A stretch of DNA of 64,000 nt from Mucidula mucida. Its lineage: Eukaryota; Basidiomycota; Agaricomycetes; Agaricales; Physalacriaceae. The notes below the pieces were generated by a model. That model was not told where the DNA came from. It did not search any database and was given only the letters and a program-made list of their open reading frames with translations. Location: positions 496,001 to 560,000 of the forward strand of contig JADNYV010000003.1 of the NCBI GenBank assembly GCA_015501055.1, in the 5' to 3' direction. Position 1 is the stretch's first letter. The number at the start of each line of letters is the position of its first letter. Below, piece after piece: positions 1-11,917 of this stretch. A program made the position numbers and the translations under genes.

Positions 1-179
1 GGAGCCAAACATCTATGGTAGTATACGGACTGTAGTTAATGAAAAGCTGTTGTTGATAACCCTGTTTATATCTATACTGTTGCAGTCAAGATAGCATGTC
101 CGTTGTATATCAGCATGCGGGAACTGTGAGCGGGATCCTGACAGTAGTCTGTAAAAATCAGCAAACGGTACCTCAGTGG

Positions 180-3002
180 TCAACGTAAACATACCGCCAG
201 GCCCTATAATATCGGAGTATATGAGCCTCGTACATTGCACAACAAACATGTCCACGTACTGATAGGCTCGTCTCCTTGTACTTGACACTCATGTCTGCTG
301 CCGTGAGGCGCATCGCTTCAATCGCTTCATCCAATGTGACACTGTAGACGCCATCACTTGCCATTGACAGCTGCGCGCCGTAATAGCTTTGACAGCTTCA
401 CCACAATATTAATGTGAGCGCCACACAGCAACGAACACACTCACCGCCGAGGCTGTTCCGCTCCTGATTCAATGTAACCAATATTAGAACGTTGCCAGGA
501 CTTGAGTAAATGACATACGATGCAGGGAACTTGTACCAAACCATCGATGGGATCGCAGGTCAGCCCGAGATTATGCTCTGGTGGAGTTGGGTTAGTCAAT
601 CGATAATCTGAGGGACTCAGACCAACCAATGCCAATTTCAGCAGCCAATATGGTTGTCAGTAATCGTAGCTTCTCATGTAGTACAGCAATCTTACCTGCA
701 ATACAGTCTCGGGAGAGGCTAATACACGGTCGCGTTAACATGCATTTAGAGCGCCAACTCGGAGAAGCTTACCGCCCATACATGCGGCGAAACCCGCACT
801 AGCCATTGAGCAGGCAACTAGACATCAGTATTGAGCGCAGCTCCAGCAGTGATATCGAACCCGCGCACCGCCAACTTCCGCTTGACAGCCTCCTTCGGCA
901 GCAGATATCGTACTTCCACGTTTGAAGAGCATGCCGATGGCCTATGAACAGTCTGTCTAATGACATCGCCCGAAAGTGCGGAACTCACAGAGGCCGTTAA
1001 AAGAAAAGTCATGATGCTCTTCTCGGGATCGTCGCTGACGAACTTGGAGAAAGAAGACGATGAATGACAGCACCATGTAAACGGCAATGTCCCACCTCAA
1101 TAATGTATTTGAGAACCGCAGGGATAACGCCCGCTGCGCCATTGGTCGGAGACGTGACTATTCGACCTCCACTTGCATTGACTTCGTTGACAGCAATGGC
1201 GTAACAGGACAGGAAATCAACCGCAGGAATCATGGTTTTCCTCTGAACGACGTCAAAATCACGCCGTATTCAATACACATGACATTCTTACCGGAGGCAT
1301 GGGCATGAGTGCGTGATCAAAACTGCCAACAACGAGAGGAGGTTTCCTTCTCGGTGCAACTGAACCACCCAATGATGTGTCGTTCGAGGATGCTTCGGAC
1401 TCAGATGGCGCAGGTCCTTCGATTGATTCCGGTTTCCATCCCGATTCAATAGCGGGCAACGTCGGCGATGCCACGCCAGGATAGAAACCCCGCATCAACC
1501 GTCTATACAGCATTGGTGCCCTTCGACGAAGACCCAAACGACCCGGTAGTGTGGGCTCTTTCGCGGAAACGCCGGTACGTATACAGTCGTCCATAACCTG
1601 CCAAATTCGTAGAATCTGAGGCATACATTATTCACATGTACGCAAGTTATATGATCTAAAAAGATATACCTTGGTATGAATATCGTCATCGGTGTATCCA
1701 AAGGATCTCTCGTTATCGTAGACAATCTGCGCTATGCTCATCTAGGGGAAGGGTCATTAAACAAGTAAATCTAGGCCCTCCAGAGCGCATACATTATGTT
1801 TCCTTGTCAAGGCTAACAGACTGTTTCCAGATTCGAACGCATAAGGTGGATGACTAGTCGCGTCTTTCGAGGTCGACGAAGAAGTCGGGTCTTCCATAGC
1901 AGGTTCCGCAAGAGAATGCGACTGGTGCAGCCTAGCTGCCTGTACCGCCGTCTTATCGACACCCTTATAGAACAAATTTTCATCGACTTATGCAGTTAGT
2001 TGAGACCGGAAGAGCGAGCGCAAACCGCGAACCTTTGGTATTGTCGTTAACAACAAACCCACCTCCTACGCTGAAGAGACTGATTAACGGATATTATGAG
2101 CCTTGAGAACGGCTGAAATACCTGAAGTATTCATTAGTCGCCAGCAGTTCGCCTTCCTCACCAAAGCAACTGAAGCGCATGCCATTAGGATGCGTTTTCA
2201 AGACTTGATCCCAACGCCAAAGCATGTCACGATCCATATCATAGTGTATAACATGATGGCCTCCGAGCTGCAGGGTCTTGTTAGCCAATATGGCCTCGTA
2301 GCGCGAAGGAATCGTTCCAGTATCGATAGTTTCGGGATCGGAACCTGGAAGCCAACTAAGTGGTAGTTTGTATGCTGATTTCAGAGACACAGACCCTCCA
2401 ACCCAAGCAGGATAGCTTGAGGGGTATGATGGCTGGAAGAGCGGACTTAGACACTTGTTGGTGGTATGGTACGACCCAGACGTACCCTTTTCCTATGATA
2501 TATATAAGTAAATCTAAAGCGCTAACTTGGTTAAAAGCAAACCTGTAGCGGCGAGTGATCCGTAACTGGAGAACATATGAGGGGTAGGAGCGTGAAGCCG
2601 AAGAGTCAGAGACGCACAGTGTAATCTTCACCATTTTCACCTGCTCAAGGATGAGATGAAGAAATTTACCAGAGTACGCACACACCTTTTCCAGCAAGTC
2701 TAATTGTTTCAAGTCATTGATGAAAATCTTGCCTGCTCGCATTGGGCCGACAGTATGAGAAGATGATGGACCAACTGGACGCATGGTCTCGTTATTGAGG
2801 CGGTACGACCCGACAGCGACATACCGCCGATACTGAAGAGATCAAACGTAGAAATCACAGCATGTTCTGGCAGATGTGGCGGCGGAGTGGGAGTCACGGC
2901 TTTAGGAGGGGTAGGCAGAGTAGTCTTGAACCTGAGTTGAGGCTTAGAAAGAACAGACAGACAAGGACGCGAAAGGTGGGGTATAAGAACGCGTAGGGAC
3001 AT
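180..3002 (-). CDS. L-serine ammonia-lyase (serine deaminase), bacterial-type 4Fe-4S enzyme, possibly mitochondrial; apparent frameshift near the 3' end
   Basis: The enzyme deaminates L-serine to pyruvate and ammonia. The N-terminus ([13 protein letters not shown]...) is rich in Arg, Ser and Leu and lacks acidic residues, which suggests a mitochondrial presequence. The beta domain then starts with [10 protein letters not shown], spliced to [15 protein letters not shown]. The alpha domain holds [38 protein letters not shown] and [14 protein letters not shown]. The three expected cluster cysteines are visible in GGCQ, GLTCDP and VQVPC. The C-terminus is YKETSLS spliced to GGLAVCLR, with the stop at 180-182. 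There are many short introns. Between the conserved AVKAITA (near 380) and AQLSMASDG (near 362) the frame changes by one base, so the gene is either mis-assembled, damaged or spliced differently there. Fungal Cha1-type serine deaminases use PLP; this is the other family, with both domains on one chain as in E. coli SdaA. Confidence 0.88.
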
Positions 3003-3102
3003 CCTCGATGATGGACGCGGTAACCAAGAAAGAACGTCGGACCCATCAAAATGTCAAGATGCGCACAGGACACGTGATCTGGTTGTAGCCAATCACGACG
3101 GA

Positions 3103-6100
3103 GTGACAGTGCAACAGTGCAACTCAACTCTGGCAACGATGCCCTCGACGTCCCGGGCACCTTCGGCGTCATCGCACTCGACGCCAACACATTTTTTACA
3201 GTCATCTACGTCGTCTCCGACACCAGCACGGTCTGGGATGCCGTCAGCCACCTCTTCCACAACAAGCCTTCCCGGTTCCTCTTCGACCAACTCCCTAGTC
3301 CCCGCCGCTGGCGCCATTACAGTTGACATGATTCTCGCTCAACACGCCGCCGCGCCTGATCCTAAAATGTCGGCCCTTGAACAGGCTCTTAACGACAGAA
3401 ACGTTCTCTCGTCGCAAAACGCACAGCTATGGAAACTCATCGAGAAACAGCGGTCGGGATACAACCAGATACTCAAAGAACTTGAACGAGTCAGAACAGA
3501 GCGCGACTCTGCGAAGGCAAAGCTCGGCGCGGTTCTCAATTCGGCTTCCTCAGGCGACCGTCGACATCGTACCCACGACAGGACTCAACCAAACCATGGG
3601 TCGCAACAAAGTCATGCCTCAAAGTCTGAAAGCCCGACTCCTCCCAGCGAAATGGTTTCCACGAATAGCGATCATCCTAGACAAACCATGATTAGGCATC
3701 ACTCCGATGAACAACGTACGTCTCTCGTTAATATTGGTCGTAACATTCTATCTGATGATGATTTTCCTTCCCAAAGCAACACCTAGAACGACAACACATG
3801 CCCTACATTCCACGCAGTCCCTCGAACCTATTACAAGGACACCGCCACCCTCTTTGCCTGATCCCAGTCCAGGTTTCGGTGCCCACACGACCACACCACG
3901 CAAGTCTTCTCTTACCCCGCTAGTTGTGCCGCCTCGCGCAGAATCCCTCCCCGTTCCTACTACTTCAGATACCCAAGAAATGTCGCCCTTTCCACCACAG
4001 CCTCATCATAACTATTCAGACTCAGTAACAAGTGGAAGCAGTCACGCTTCCAGGCCACCTACCTACTCACGGAAATCTAGTATTACTGAAAGCGTGGCCA
4101 GTATCAGTACTACGGGAACAAGCCTGTCATATTCGCAGACACCTCCTCCACAGTCGAACCACCATCCGTCTTCACATCAATCCGCATCGACTCCCCAGAC
4201 TGCACCTCCGGAATTCTCTAGTCCTTCCGTACAGACATTAACGTCGCAGCAAACGTTCTCTTCATCGTCGACCTCTTTCGCGACACCCATGCCTAATCCT
4301 TACTCCCCTCCCCCACAACCCGCTCTTCTGTCTGTCAACGGAGGTCATCAGTTATCTCGGGACTCTCGTATCAGTCTTCCTGACGAGGCTAGACAGTATA
4401 TCGCCAACATGGTTGATTCTCCGGCTCCCAGTCCCAAGGTCGGAGGCTTTGCTGGCGCCAAATCTCCTTTGGCGGCTGCCAGCCTCAGCACTACCAACGG
4501 CAGAGAGAGCCCTCAAATTGTTATCAACAATTCCACGCTCAATGGTTCATCCAAAGGCGAATTTTTAGATTTCGATGACGATGGCGAAGACGAGGACGAC
4601 GTGGATGACACTGAGGACCATGATCTAGATGTGGGTCAATTCCCATCCGACCCTCCAGAACAATTGGAAGAACCACTATCACCAACGACATCCCAGGCAC
4701 GCAAAAACAAGGCCCGAGCGGCTGTTGAAGATTTCCCTCTTCCTCCTTCTAATGTTCACGCACAACAACAGGCCCATGCTGCCGCTCAAGCTCGAACTGC
4801 CCCCTCACATCACCGTGCCGGTGGATATGACTACCCTGATGATCAACAACATTCATCATCGGCAGACTCCCTTGCCTCTATACAGCCACGCACTGAAATG
4901 GACATGCAGGAGCCGCCAAACGTACCCGCTTCATTCCGTGCACTCCCTCTTCTCTCATCCGATCTTCCGCGCACTACAATAAACGTTTCTCACTCCTTTG
5001 TTCGACCCAACGATCGTGGAAAAGAGGTGCTTTCATTTGTTGTGCAAGTGAATCCGGGAAACGGTAAAGAGGGGTGGAAGGTTGAGAAGCTGTACTCAGA
5101 CGTCCTCAACTTGGATCAACGGGTGCGGAATAGTGTTGGAAAAGGTGTCGGGAAGAAGATAGGCATTCTCCCAGAGGGCAAGCTGTGGAAGGATCATGCA
5201 CCTGCCAAAGTTGATCAAAGAAAGGTGCGCTTTGATCTCATGACACGTTTCGTGTATCTTCAATTCCTCAGGCGGTTCTTCAAAATTATCTACAAACCTT
5301 GATCAACCTCCCAGTCAAAAACAATGACGAGGTTATCGCCTTCTTCACATCCGACATCGTACGGGATATGAATCAGCCCGTGATGCAAGCCGGGTATAAA
5401 GAGGGCTATCTTACAAAACGTGGCAAGAACTTTGGCGGATGGAAGACACGCTATTTTGTGCTGCAAGGACCTGTTCTAGAGTATTACGACTGCGTACGTT
5501 TTCTTCTGATGGTGTCTTCCTCTGCATTGTATCTGAGCTCGTCCTTACAGCGTGGCGGAACCCACTTGGGATCCATTTCCGTTACCGGTGCCCAGATCGG
5601 GAGGCAACAACGCACGGAGCGTAGCTCGACCACCGACGAAGAAAAGGAGTACCGGCACGCGTTCCTCATTGTTGAGGCAAAGAAAGGTCCTGGTGGCAAT
5701 CATCCTCGGCACGTCTTATGCGCTGAAAGTGACGCTGATCGCGACGGTTGGGTCGAGATGCTCGTTCGATACTTTACAGGAAAATACACCGAAGACCCAT
5801 TACCTTTACCTTACAACTCTTCAAGCGGTTCGGTTCCGCAGATGAATGGTTCCACACCTTCACTTCCGGCCTACGAAGCCGCGACTCCTTCCGCCCCTGT
5901 CCCCGTTCGGAGGCCTGTCCGTGGCCTCTCGAAGGATGATATCTCTGTTTCAAAAGGTGCTATTCCTATCTCAAGGCTCCCGCCAGACCCTTCGAATGCC
6001 AAACTATTTCCTGCGACTGGTACTGATGACTACGGCGCTCGTTCAACCAGTCCGTCGAAATCCATTCAAGAACCGTCCCCTACTGATCGGTATCCTCCAT

Positions 6101-7814
6101 CTGGCTTCTCTGATGCGCAAAATGCGCGCCGCATTTTAGAGCGTGGTCAACCCCAGTCGTCGAGTCTCCCAGATTCGTCACCACTTTCAAATGCCACCAG
6201 TTTCTTACCATCGGAGCGAGCCAATTCCGAATTGGGCCATTACCCAGATTTACAGGAACCGCGTACCCCGCGAGCCTCTCAACATCCATCGCGACAACAC
6301 TCTCCCGAACGGCATCGTACGTCGGATCGAGAGCGCAAGTCTATCCACCCGTCATTAGGCGCTTCACCCGTAGCGGGACATTCGGACCGAGTACCATCTC
6401 CGGAAAAGCTCGATGCGAATAGCAAGGTGAAGATATCCGGTCCTCTTAATGGCGCACCTATACCTTCCGGGTTCAAATTTGGGTCGGGCAAGGACAGCCA
6501 GCCTGATGGTTCCGCAGCGTCACTAACGATCGGCGAGAAAAAGCTAAATCGCGGTCGTTCTGGGGCTTTGGGCGCCCTAATGGTACGGACTTCTGCTTCG
6601 TAAACTTGCGCACATTTTTCTGACTTAACCTTATGATCAATAGGCGGAGATAAGATGCCTTCACTCCCGAATCACATTCCGCGAGCCGTTTTCGGCGTGC
6701 CTCTCGAAGAGGCTTTGGACGTTGCAACGATTGCGCACCTGCCAGCGATTGTCTTCCGGTCGATACAATACCTCGAAGCGAAAAAGGCGGATCAAGAGGA
6801 AGGCATCTATCGCCTCAGTGGCAGCTCGGCTGTGATAAAAAACCTCAAGGACATGTTCAATGCGGGTATGTATAGTCAATCTTCTCTGGCCTAGCTCAAT
6901 AAAAATCTCGTAGAGGGTGATGTGGATCTTTTAGCGTCTGACGAATATTGGGATCCGCATGCTGTTGCCGGCCTTCTGAAGAGCTTTCTCCGAGAACTTC
7001 CAGCAAGTATCCTTACCAGGGAGCTCCACTTGCGATTCTTGGCTGTTATCGGTATGTCAAATTTATCCTCTACGGTACTTTGTCGGATAACACCCGGCCT
7101 CAGATTTTGTGGACCCTCAAGAACGCATCCGGGAGCTTTCACATTTGATTGCGTCGTTACCGATAGCAAACTACAGTCTTTTGCGGGCTTTGACTGCGCA
7201 TTTGATCCTGGTAGTGCAAAATTCGCCAGTCAACAAGATGAACATGCGAAATGTCGGTATAGTCTTCAGTCCCACGCTGGGAATACCCGCTGGAGTATTC
7301 AGTTTGATGCTGGGGGAATTCAATCGCGTGTTCAATGTGGAGGAGACTGCCGAAGAAGAGAGTCGGAGGAACAGCAAGCAGTACTCCGATGGGGCTGCAG
7401 ATCAGCTGCTGGGGCTGTCCGGACGAACACTGAAAGGTATGATTTCTACTCGCAGTAACGCAAGAGTGTGGATTCTGATGTCGCTTGGCAGCGCCGCCAG
7501 AAGAGGCACAGTCTGATGGGGACGACTACTCGGTGCAGGAAGAGAGTGGGACAGAGAACGAAGACAGCACACCTGAGGAGGGAACTGACCGAGCTCATGT
7601 CGAGTTGACACCGCCGGATACACCTGTGCAGGCCAATGTCAAGATGAGCAAGGCCTCAAACGTCGCGTCTTCTCGTGGATTGAACGTTACGGTAACACAG
7701 TCTGAACGGGGAAACAGGCACTCGAGAATGATGGGTCTACCAATATCTCCTCGACCGCCGCCGTCGCCTGTTCCATCTGGGTCATCATCGTCTTCTCCTC
7801 CCGCCTCGTTTTGA
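3103..7814 (+). CDS. BEM3: PX-PH-RhoGAP GTPase-activating protein, Bem3-like
   Basis: This is a predicted GTPase-activating protein for Rho/Cdc42 at growth sites. It has about 1,440 residues in eight exons. The first 600 residues are low-complexity Ser/Pro/Gln sequence with a short coiled coil (about residues 85-155). A PX domain follows at about 615-720 (SFVVQVNPGNGKEGWKVEKL). Next is a PH domain at about 730-840 (EGYLTKRGKNFGGWKTRYF), then a second disordered linker. The RhoGAP domain at about 1110-1290 has the arginine finger in EEGIYRLSGSS and the conserved Asn in MNMRNVGIVFSPTL. The PX-PH-RhoGAP order is that of yeast Bem3. Example introns are 3716-3776 and 5225-5271. The start is at 3103, but the in-frame ATG at 3139 is equally possible. 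The gene is divergent from serine deaminase with about 100 bp between start codons. Confidence 0.92.
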
Positions 7815-8088
7815 TCTTTTGGCATTTTGTATTGTTGATACCACATATGTGTTTTTACGGCCATTTTGATACCCATCCATGCACATACTGTTGTGGATTG
7901 TACAGCTACATTATCATATCTCATACTCAATCTCATTGTCTGTACGTTGCTTTCCCACTGAGGGCAGACGCGCGACTATTGAGTTGTTTGACGCGAGTGC
8001 GAAGCGTGTGCGGACATCACGTGATGTATGTCCGGCGTGGTCTCGTTCGGGACATCAAAACTTTCTTGTTCTCGACTGTCAGCGTGAG

Positions 8089-8827
8089 ATGGGTTTCCGC
8101 CATGCAATGGTTCTCGGGCCAGTGTCGTTTTTCCTAGGTGACTGATTGTTGTGCGCTCTAGGCCTGACTGCAATGATTTACCGGCATTTTGCCTACCAGG
8201 CATTTTGTTCATCTGCTTCACCGTGGATCACAAACTTCTGTGGGGAGCTCTGACGGATGATATTATCGAAGACGGATTCCAGTTCTATGGCACATTCTTC
8301 AACTCGCCGACAGCTATCAAGGTCTGCGCAGCGCGAGTCCGTCCGTGGGTATCTATAATTAAAACGTCTGATAGGCACTTTTGCATGGGATGTGCGCGGT
8401 AGGTTTGCTCGGACTTGTGAGCAAACTGCACAAATGGGACGAGAGCGCCATGTTCTTTGATGGGAGCTCTATTGGTAGGACATCAACGACATGGTGATGC
8501 GTGCAAGCGTATTGACATCAATTTAGGCATCTACGTGTTCGCATTGGCTGTATACTTGAGTGTCACGATCCCAACACTGCGAACGATTGTTACCCCACTG
8601 GAACTGGATACCAGGAGCGACCGCATCGAAGCGCTCCGCGTTCTGAGCGCCGGAAACGTGATTATAGGCTTGTGTTTGGGGGGCATCTTGTTGATGCAGG
8701 TGAGCGGGCACCCCAAAATCGCTTGTTTGTTGACAGTGCTGAAGCATTTGATGTTAACTAGGCCGGCCAGGAGTACGCACGGCGCAAGGCGGTGGTTGAA
8801 GTCAGTGCAGAGAAAAAGAAGAACTAG
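8089..8827 (+). CDS. SHR3: Shr3-family ER membrane chaperone for amino acid permeases
   Basis: This is a predicted four-helix ER membrane protein that helps fold or export amino acid permeases. Exon 1 begins MGFRHAMVLGPVSFFLG at 8089. Exon 2 reads GILFICFTVDHKLLWGALTD. Exon 3 reads ALLHGMCAVGLLGLVSKLHK and runs to AMFFDGSSIG. Exon 4 reads GIYVFALAVYLSVTIPTLRT and runs to VLSAGNVIIGLCLGGILLMQ. Exon 5 ends EKKKN at 8827. The hydrophobic blocks fit four membrane spans, with a Lys-rich cytosolic tail (KKKN) that resembles a dilysine ER-retrieval signal. The assignment rests on the recalled fungal Shr3 pattern (luminal D-x-D-x-x-x-x-G-F-x-F-Y segment, SKLHKWD, ATG-to-tail length near 185 residues). 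The hydrophobic architecture is clear; the exact substrates are inferred from the family. Confidence 0.8.
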
Positions 8828-9946
8828 GGTTGGACGGGTTCATACACATGGGATGTATCATCGGCGTCCAACAATAATGATCTCGTTACAGGAAGACAAC
8901 GACCTACGTGACTCCGAAGGGAAGACTGTACGTGAGCGAGGGAAATCATTGTGTCAGACCACGAGCGAGGCTCAAGGCGAATACCGCTGTACACGCCTGG
9001 GCCTTTTGCTTACGGTCCCAGTCCCCTTGATCGTTGAGGCTCGAGGGTAAGAAAATCAGGATACTGATGTGATCGCATCCCGATCATGTAGTATGTTCAA
9101 AGTAAGTACGTCGTGGTACGACATGGCGAACAATGGGCTGATGCCAGCTTTGATTTTGGTTGGGAAGCCCCTTCCCGACGGTTGGTGCTCTTGTTCTATT
9201 TGGGACAAGGACTCGGGCTCACGGTCCTGGAAGAGAACACATGTGTATCGTTGGATCGGCGGGGCAAGGAGCAGGTTTTCTGACTTGGTCGCTCTGGAAA
9301 GATTCGAAGCAAGGTTATTGACGTCGAGGAACCGACCACGGCCGGGTTACCAGAGAGGTAATGAAGCTTTGTGCCCAGGCGTGGACCAGACAAAGATTGC
9401 CCCGGGTGAGAAGGAATCTCGAAGTGGTGATAGAAAGGCTTATTTTCTATACTACGAGTAATGAGTGTAGGGCGTGTCTGTTGAACTGGACCGCAGCAGG
9501 AAGAACTGGAACAAGTAGAGGTATAAATTGTGGACCGAGAGAAGCAGAATACAATGGGGTGATGGAGACGTCGACTGCCGTAGGATCAGAGTGCAAGGAA
9601 GCGAGATGGGCCTGAGTGTGAGTACAGTGGGAGTCGTGCAAGCCACTGAGGGATGGGAAGGCGCATGCCAATCTGCTGGGTATTGGCCGAGCTTGGCTGC
9701 GTAGTTTGAGTCCCAGTTCGCACCTGCAGAATCGGCAAGATCTACTAGATTCGAGGCCTTCCCTTCGGAGTCACTGCGCTTGTCGCTGCTTTGAGGATAT
9801 TACCATATGAGGCTACACATAAGTAAATAATTCGAAATGGCTTATGGCATGCCAAATGGATATAGATTACTTTGCTGACCTGACTTCAGCTTTTAAAAGG
9901 CCAGCCTCATGGAAGGGGACGAGCCCCAGTTGCTTGCTCAATTTCA
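8828..9946 (+). other. Intergenic stretch with no supported gene
   Basis: About 1.1 kb lies between the Shr3-like gene and the Ecl1-like gene. Short open frames exist (for example 9069-9461 on plus), but they have no recognisable domain, no plausible splice structure and shadow-like composition. I see no RNA gene or repeat here. It probably holds the 3' end of the upstream transcript and the promoter and leader of the downstream gene. Confidence 0.4.
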
Positions 9947-10832
9947 ATGGACGTGGATTGGTGCCTCACCTGCGAACGCCAGCTTGTACGTCGTGCTCGT
10001 CGTCGTCGCCGTCGTTCTCTACTGACCTGCTATCCAGAACGGCCCATGGACCTACTGCTCGTCGCAGTGCCGCGACAAAGCCGTTTACCTGCGTCTAGCC
10101 GGCGCCCAGCCATCGTCCTCAAGTCTACTCAACCCACATCATATACGCCTTCTCTCTCCATCTGACGACATCTCGGGCGATGGCGACGACGACGAGCCCA
10201 TCTACCATCCCATTCTCGCGGTCGACCCCCCACAGGCCATCCCAGATTCAGAGTCCTCCACCTGGACATTCGAGTCTATAGAAGCATGGCGAGTTGGCGT
10301 GTCGCCATCGCGTACGACACCAAATCAACAGCGATATTATAACACTCCAAAATTGCTGAAGCAGCAGCGCACGGTCCCACCGACGCTGTGCATGTCAAAA
10401 CCGCTTCCCCTCGCCGAGCCGTCACGTCAAAATTACCCTCTATTATGCTCCCAGCCCACCTCCATTCTTTCTTCTCTTTCCTCGCGTCTCCGTCGTCTTG
10501 GATTCCCTTCAGCGCCCGTTATGATTTCACCATCCACCTCCACTGATTCTCTTGCCACCCCCGTCCCATCGTCTATCGGCAGCTCGCCAGTTGACGAAAA
10601 ACTGCCCGAGGACCTTTGGTGGTCGATAAAGTGCGAACCAGAGCCTATAGAGTCCTCCTCTGTCTCGCGCTCGATCAGCATCAAGCGTCCGCCTCTTGTC
10701 GAGCCTCCCGTTCCCCAGGGCGGCTTGCATCTCGCGCCTCCGCCTACAGCACCCGTTGTGCATGTACGCGACGATCATCCGTTCAAGGCTCGGGGGCGAG
10801 CACGGAAGCCGCATGCGTCTCATAGCCAGTGA
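9947..10832 (+). CDS. Ecl1-like small zinc-binding regulator (lifespan/stress factor family)
   Basis: Two exons are split by a 52-nt intron (9986-10037). Exon 1 encodes MDVDWCLTCERQL and exon 2 starts NGPWTYCSSQCRDKAVYLR. Together they give a C-x2-C ... YCSxxC pattern at residues 6-24, which matches the N-terminal zinc-binding signature of fungal Ecl1-family proteins. Members extend chronological lifespan in fission yeast and respond to sulfur or metal status. The remaining 250 residues are Ser/Pro-rich and disordered, with an acidic patch (SGDGDDDEPI) and a conserved-looking aromatic segment (LPEDLWWSIK). They end in a basic stretch (KARGRARKPHASHSQ). The start was chosen because DxDxC lies directly after it. 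Family membership is inferred from the cysteine motif alone, and the function in this organism is unknown. Confidence 0.68.
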
Positions 10833-11410
10833 CCATCTCACTCCCTCACATCTGTAGTTTTAGTTTGCATACCTCATATACATTGGATCCCACCCAGCAT
10901 ATCATTTATTCCATGGACTGACTCCCCTCATTCTTTTTTTACACGAGCACTGCGCTCGCATAGACACACCTCCATGTACTACTGTACTACCTGAGCTTGA
11001 ATCACAGTGTTTCTCACGCTATGATGAATTGGCTTTGAGCTTTCTGATGCACGAAGACGCGGGTGCAGTTTTACTTCCACGGAATATTCTACACTTGCTG
11101 TTTTCAACATTCTGATACTTGCTGTCACTCGATAAGGACAAGAGCCTCGCCAGGCGCCAGGCCCCAGCAGTCCATGGCACGTCTCCTGTTCCACAACACG
11201 TCCTTGGGTGTCACGCCACCACAATTCCAGACAGGAAAGACCTAGGAAAAAAACCCTACAGGTGATCTCCAAGCTCCGAAATATTCAATACAGAACGGTA
11301 CGAATTTCCGCGACAGTTGGCCCAATCAACCTTAGTCATGACGTTGAAGCTCATTCGGTCCCCGACAGGTACACTGCTGTGCCACCATCAATTAAAGATA
11401 GTGTGGCGAG

Positions 11411-11917
11411 ATGTGGCCAGCTCCATCGAAGTACTCACCGTTCTACGAGCCTCGCTTCTCTTCCTACGTTTCGAGGACTAGCGGCGCCGATCGCGGGACC
11501 GAAAGCTTCAAGCGTCGCCCGACTAGAGGCGCCTCCCGCTTCGAATACTCGAGTCAGCTAGTCGGTATGCGACCCTGCATACCGTCGAATCGCCGATACC
11601 ACGATCGACGCTAGTGTACTTGTTCCCTGCAGCCTCCCTGCAGAGGCCCATGAATATCGGGCTTGCGCATGTGCTTGTCATCGAACACTACAAATGATGA
11701 AAGTACTCACCGGACTGCGACTCAGCTGAGAGCACGTTGCGTTCTAGCTTCGTCGCTTGTTCCATTGCTTATAGTTACTTGCAAAAGGGTCTGTGCTCGA
11801 CCATCCAATGGTCCACCATCAAGGGACTTTTCGCCATCGCCGCAAGCCATCAGACCCACCAAAGTTCAGCATGTCAGGAGCGTTCAGGAGCTCGACGAGG
11901 AATTTGATGGCAGATGA
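11411..11917 (+). CDS. Possible small two- or three-exon gene of unknown function
   Basis: This is a tentative gene. A first exon opens at 11411 with MWPAPSKYSPFYEPRFSSY and runs through an Arg/Ser-rich stretch to a good donor (G|GTATGC near 11564). A last exon is suggested by PSNGPPSRDFSPSPQAIRP followed by VRSVQELDEEFDGR and a stop at 11917. The composition of that last piece (Pro/Ser-rich, then acidic) is more protein-like than random DNA. The exon or exons joining the two are not resolved, and several acceptors are possible between 11620 and 11790. No domain is recognised. It could equally be non-coding or a relic. Confidence 0.25.

Noticed and set aside
9069..9461. 130-codon plus-strand frame
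   Set aside because: It has no recognisable motif, and composition and isolation suggest a chance frame in intergenic DNA.
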